Of a stretch of DNA of 8,540 bases, positions 6,980 through 8,540 are shown piece by piece. The stretch is from NCBI GenBank assembly GCA_028293055.1, contig JAQGLD010000230.1:1-8540 (forward strand), given 5' to 3'. This DNA comes from Alphaproteobacteria bacterium. GTDB lineage: Bacteria; Pseudomonadota; Alphaproteobacteria; Sphingomonadales; Sphingomonadaceae. How positions within the stretch are numbered: position 1 is the first letter of the stretch; each line of letters begins with the position of its first letter. The translations under genes were made by a program, and so were the position numbers. The notes below the pieces were generated by a model that saw only the letters and a program-made list of their open reading frames with translations, made no database searches and was not told the origin of the DNA.

Positions 6980-7031
6980 ATGCCTGGAGGATCCCCTTGC
7001 GTGCCGCCTCGCCTCCGCCCAGAGGGAAGCC

Positions 7032-8396
7032 ATGAAGATCGCTCGCCTTTTCCTCCCGCTCACCTTGCTGTCAGCCGCCGGCGCCGCCGCCCCGCTCCAG
7101 CTTCCCCGCGAGGCGGCCGACCAGGTCAGCCAGGAACGGATCCACTCGATCGTCGAGACGCTGGTGAGTTTCGGCACGCGCCATACGCTCTCTTCGCAGT
7201 CCGATCCAAAGAGGGGAATCGGAGCCGCGCTCGACTGGGCCGCGGGCGAATTCGGCCGTTATTCCCGCACCTGCGGCGCTTGCCTGACCATCGCTCGGCC
7301 GTTCGATACGGTCACCGGTCGCCGCGTCCCGGCCCCGACCCGGGTCTCGGATGTGCTCGCGATCCAGAAGGGCAATGTCGATCCGAACCGGGTGGTGATC
7401 ATCTCGGGCCATATCGACAGCCGGGTCACCGATGTGATGAATGCGACCGCGGATGCGCCTGGCGCGAATGACGACGGCTCGGGCACCGCGGCGGAGATCG
7501 AAGCCGCGCGCGTTCTGTCGCAGCATAAATTCCCCTACACGATCGTCTATGCGGTGCTCGACGGCGAGGAGCAGGGCCTGCTCGGCGGCAAGATCCTCGC
7601 CGATTACGCGACCGCCCAGGGCTGGCAGGTAATAGCCGGCCTCAACAACGACATCATCGGCAATAGCTGCGGCTCCGACGGAGTTTGCGACGACGCCCAT
7701 GTCCGGGTCTTTTCGGAGGGCCCGCGCTGGCAGGGCGGCGACGCGCTACGCGCTCCGCAGCGCAGCCTAGGCGGCGAGAATGACGCGCCGTCGCGCAACA
7801 TCTCGCGCTGGATCGACGGGCTGGCCGACGGTCTCGGCCTCGGCCTCGATGTCCGCCAGATCTGGCGCAACGACCGTTTCGGCCGCGGCGGCGACCATAG
7901 CGAATTGCTCGCCGCCGGCTTCCCGGCTGTTCGGATCACCGTCGCGATCGAAAATTACAACTGGCAGCACCAGGACCTCCGGACCGAGAACGGAATCGCC
8001 TATGGCGACACGATCGAGCGGATGGACTTCCCCTATTTGCGTAAGGTCGTGCAGCTCAACGTCGCCGCGCTCGCAGCCTTGGCCAGCGCGCCGCAGCCGC
8101 CCGAGCCAAAGGTCGAAGGCGCGGTCTCGAGCGACACTTCGCTCGCCTGGCAGCCGGTGAAGGGCGCCGCCTCTTATGTCGTGCGCTGGCGTCCGACCGA
8201 CGCCGCCAACTGGACCTCGAGCCTGCGGGTGCCGGCGCCGGCGAGCGGACAGGTGCTGAAGGGCGTCCGTGTCGACGATTTCGTGTTCGGGGTTTCATCG
8301 GTCTCCGCCGACGGCTTCGAGAGCCCGGTCGCGTCCGCGGTGCCCGGTGGGGCGTTCAGACCCTATGCGCCGCCGCCGCCCGCGGCGAAGAACTGA
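7032..8396 (+). CDS. Secreted M28-family zinc peptidase with C-terminal FnIII-like domain
   Basis: 454 residues. Residues 1-20 (MKIARLFLPLTLLSAAGAAA) are a Sec signal peptide with a likely cut after AAA. The M28 di-zinc site is complete: H127 in ISGHIDS, bridging D147 in GANDDGSG, general base E179 and ligand E180 in DGEEQGL, D207 in NNDIIGN and H289 in GGDHSELL. C81/C84 and C213/C219 could form disulfides in the periplasm. Residues about 355-437 read as a fibronectin type III-like beta domain (VSSDTSLAWQPVKGAASYVV, later SVSADGFES), then a short Pro-rich tail. The open frame reaches back to 6930, but the signal peptide and GAGGGA (7022-7027) before the ATG at 7032 decide this start. Family members are mostly aminopeptidases, sometimes carboxypeptidases. 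It is divergent from the ABC-M1 operon, and rnr begins 7 bp after its stop. Confidence 0.9.
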   Translation: MKIARLFLPLTLLSAAGAAAPLQLPREAADQVSQERIHSIVETLVSFGTRHTLSSQSDPKRGIGAALDWAAGEFGRYSRTCGACLTIARPFDTVTGRRVPAPTRVSDVLAIQKGNVDPNRVVIISGHIDSRVTDVMNATADAPGANDDGSGTAAEIEAARVLSQHKFPYTIVYAVLDGEEQGLLGGKILADYATAQGWQVIAGLNNDIIGNSCGSDGVCDDAHVRVFSEGPRWQGGDALRAPQRSLGGENDAPSRNISRWIDGLADGLGLGLDVRQIWRNDRFGRGGDHSELLAAGFPAVRITVAIENYNWQHQDLRTENGIAYGDTIERMDFPYLRKVVQLNVAALAALASAPQPPEPKVEGAVSSDTSLAWQPVKGAASYVVRWRPTDAANWTSSLRVPAPASGQVLKGVRVDDFVFGVSSVSADGFESPVASAVPGGAFRPYAPPPPAAKN

Positions 8397-8403
8397 TCGA
8401 GCG

Positions 8404-8540
8404 ATGGCGAAACGACAGCGAACAGGACTTCCCAGCCGGGAGCAAATCCTCGAATTCATCGCTTCGAGCGAAGCGCCGGCCGGCAAGCGCGAGATCGCGC
8501 GTGCCTTCGGGCTTTCCGGCGCGGACAAGGTCGCGCTCAA
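8404..8540 (+). CDS. rnr: Ribonuclease R, N-terminal 45 residues; continues off the right edge
   Basis: The ATG at 8404 opens a frame that runs to the window end and encodes MAKRQRTGLPSREQILEFIA, followed by SSEAPAGKREIARAFGLSG and DKVALK. This matches the N-terminal helix-turn-helix-like segment of alphaproteobacterial RNase R (LPSR-QILDFI, then AGKREIARAFGL), the 3'-5' exoribonuclease of the RNB/RNase II family that degrades structured RNA in the cytoplasm. The catalytic RNB and S1 domains lie outside the window. It begins 7 bp after the M28 stop with only a weak GAGCG ribosome binding site, so coupling to translation of the peptidase gene is likely. Confidence 0.85.
   Translation, partial: MAKRQRTGLPSREQILEFIASSEAPAGKREIARAFGLSGADKVAL

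Noticed and set aside
6957..6985. TTGGCA with a 17-base spacer as a promoter for the M28 gene
   Set aside because: The corresponding -10 (ATGCCT) matches the consensus too poorly to call, and the -35 overlaps the direct repeats.
5977..7035. A 352-codon plus-strand frame opposite the ATPase gene
   Set aside because: It is codon-register antisense of a complete ABC ATPase with all its motifs.
7071..7700. A 209-codon minus-strand frame opposite the M28 peptidase
   Set aside because: It is register-matched antisense of the M28 gene and has no ribosome binding site or recognisable domain.

Overview
The window is GC-rich, gene-dense bacterial chromosome. Its codon use (almost no TTA, CTA or TCA), its gene families and the start of an RNase R whose N-terminus looks sphingomonad suggest an alphaproteobacterium of the Sphingomonadales. 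That placement rests on recognised protein sequence, not on a database search. I see no IS element, prophage, CRISPR, tRNA or rRNA.

Left part (1-2363), catabolism. The 5' end of a methylmalonate-semialdehyde dehydrogenase gene (mmsA) runs leftward off the window. It is divergent from a LysR-type regulator gene, which is followed after 59 bp by a gene for a fumarylacetoacetate-hydrolase-family enzyme. The 93-bp mmsA/LysR intergenic region holds two small inverted repeats and candidate promoters for both directions, so the LysR protein probably controls the flanking genes and possibly itself. A perfect 11-bp hairpin at 2369-2394 separates this part from the convergent operon that follows.

Middle part (2406-6876, minus strand), a two-gene ABC system. 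The first gene encodes an ATPase. Ten bases later comes a 1193-residue protein that joins an ABC-2-type permease (about 13 membrane segments in two halves) to a C-terminal M1-type zinc peptidase domain predicted to lie in the periplasm. The peptidase keeps HEXXH, the third zinc ligand and the catalytic Tyr, but lacks a recognisable GXMEN exopeptidase motif and has one extra residue between HEXXH and the Glu ligand. This is the most unusual system in the window. The architecture is, as far as I recall, a recurring uncharacterised annotation in databases, so the fusion is not unique to this genome.

Right part (7032-8540, plus strand). A secreted M28 zinc peptidase with a C-terminal FnIII-like domain is divergent from the ABC operon, and the 5' end of rnr (RNase R) follows 7 bp later. 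The 155-bp divergent region carries three near-identical 10-bp direct repeats starting 21 and 19 bp apart, about two helical turns each. This suggests a regulator site serving the peptidase, the ABC operon, or both. Together the ABC-M1 and M28 genes look like an envelope peptide-processing neighbourhood whose substrate cannot be read from the sequence.
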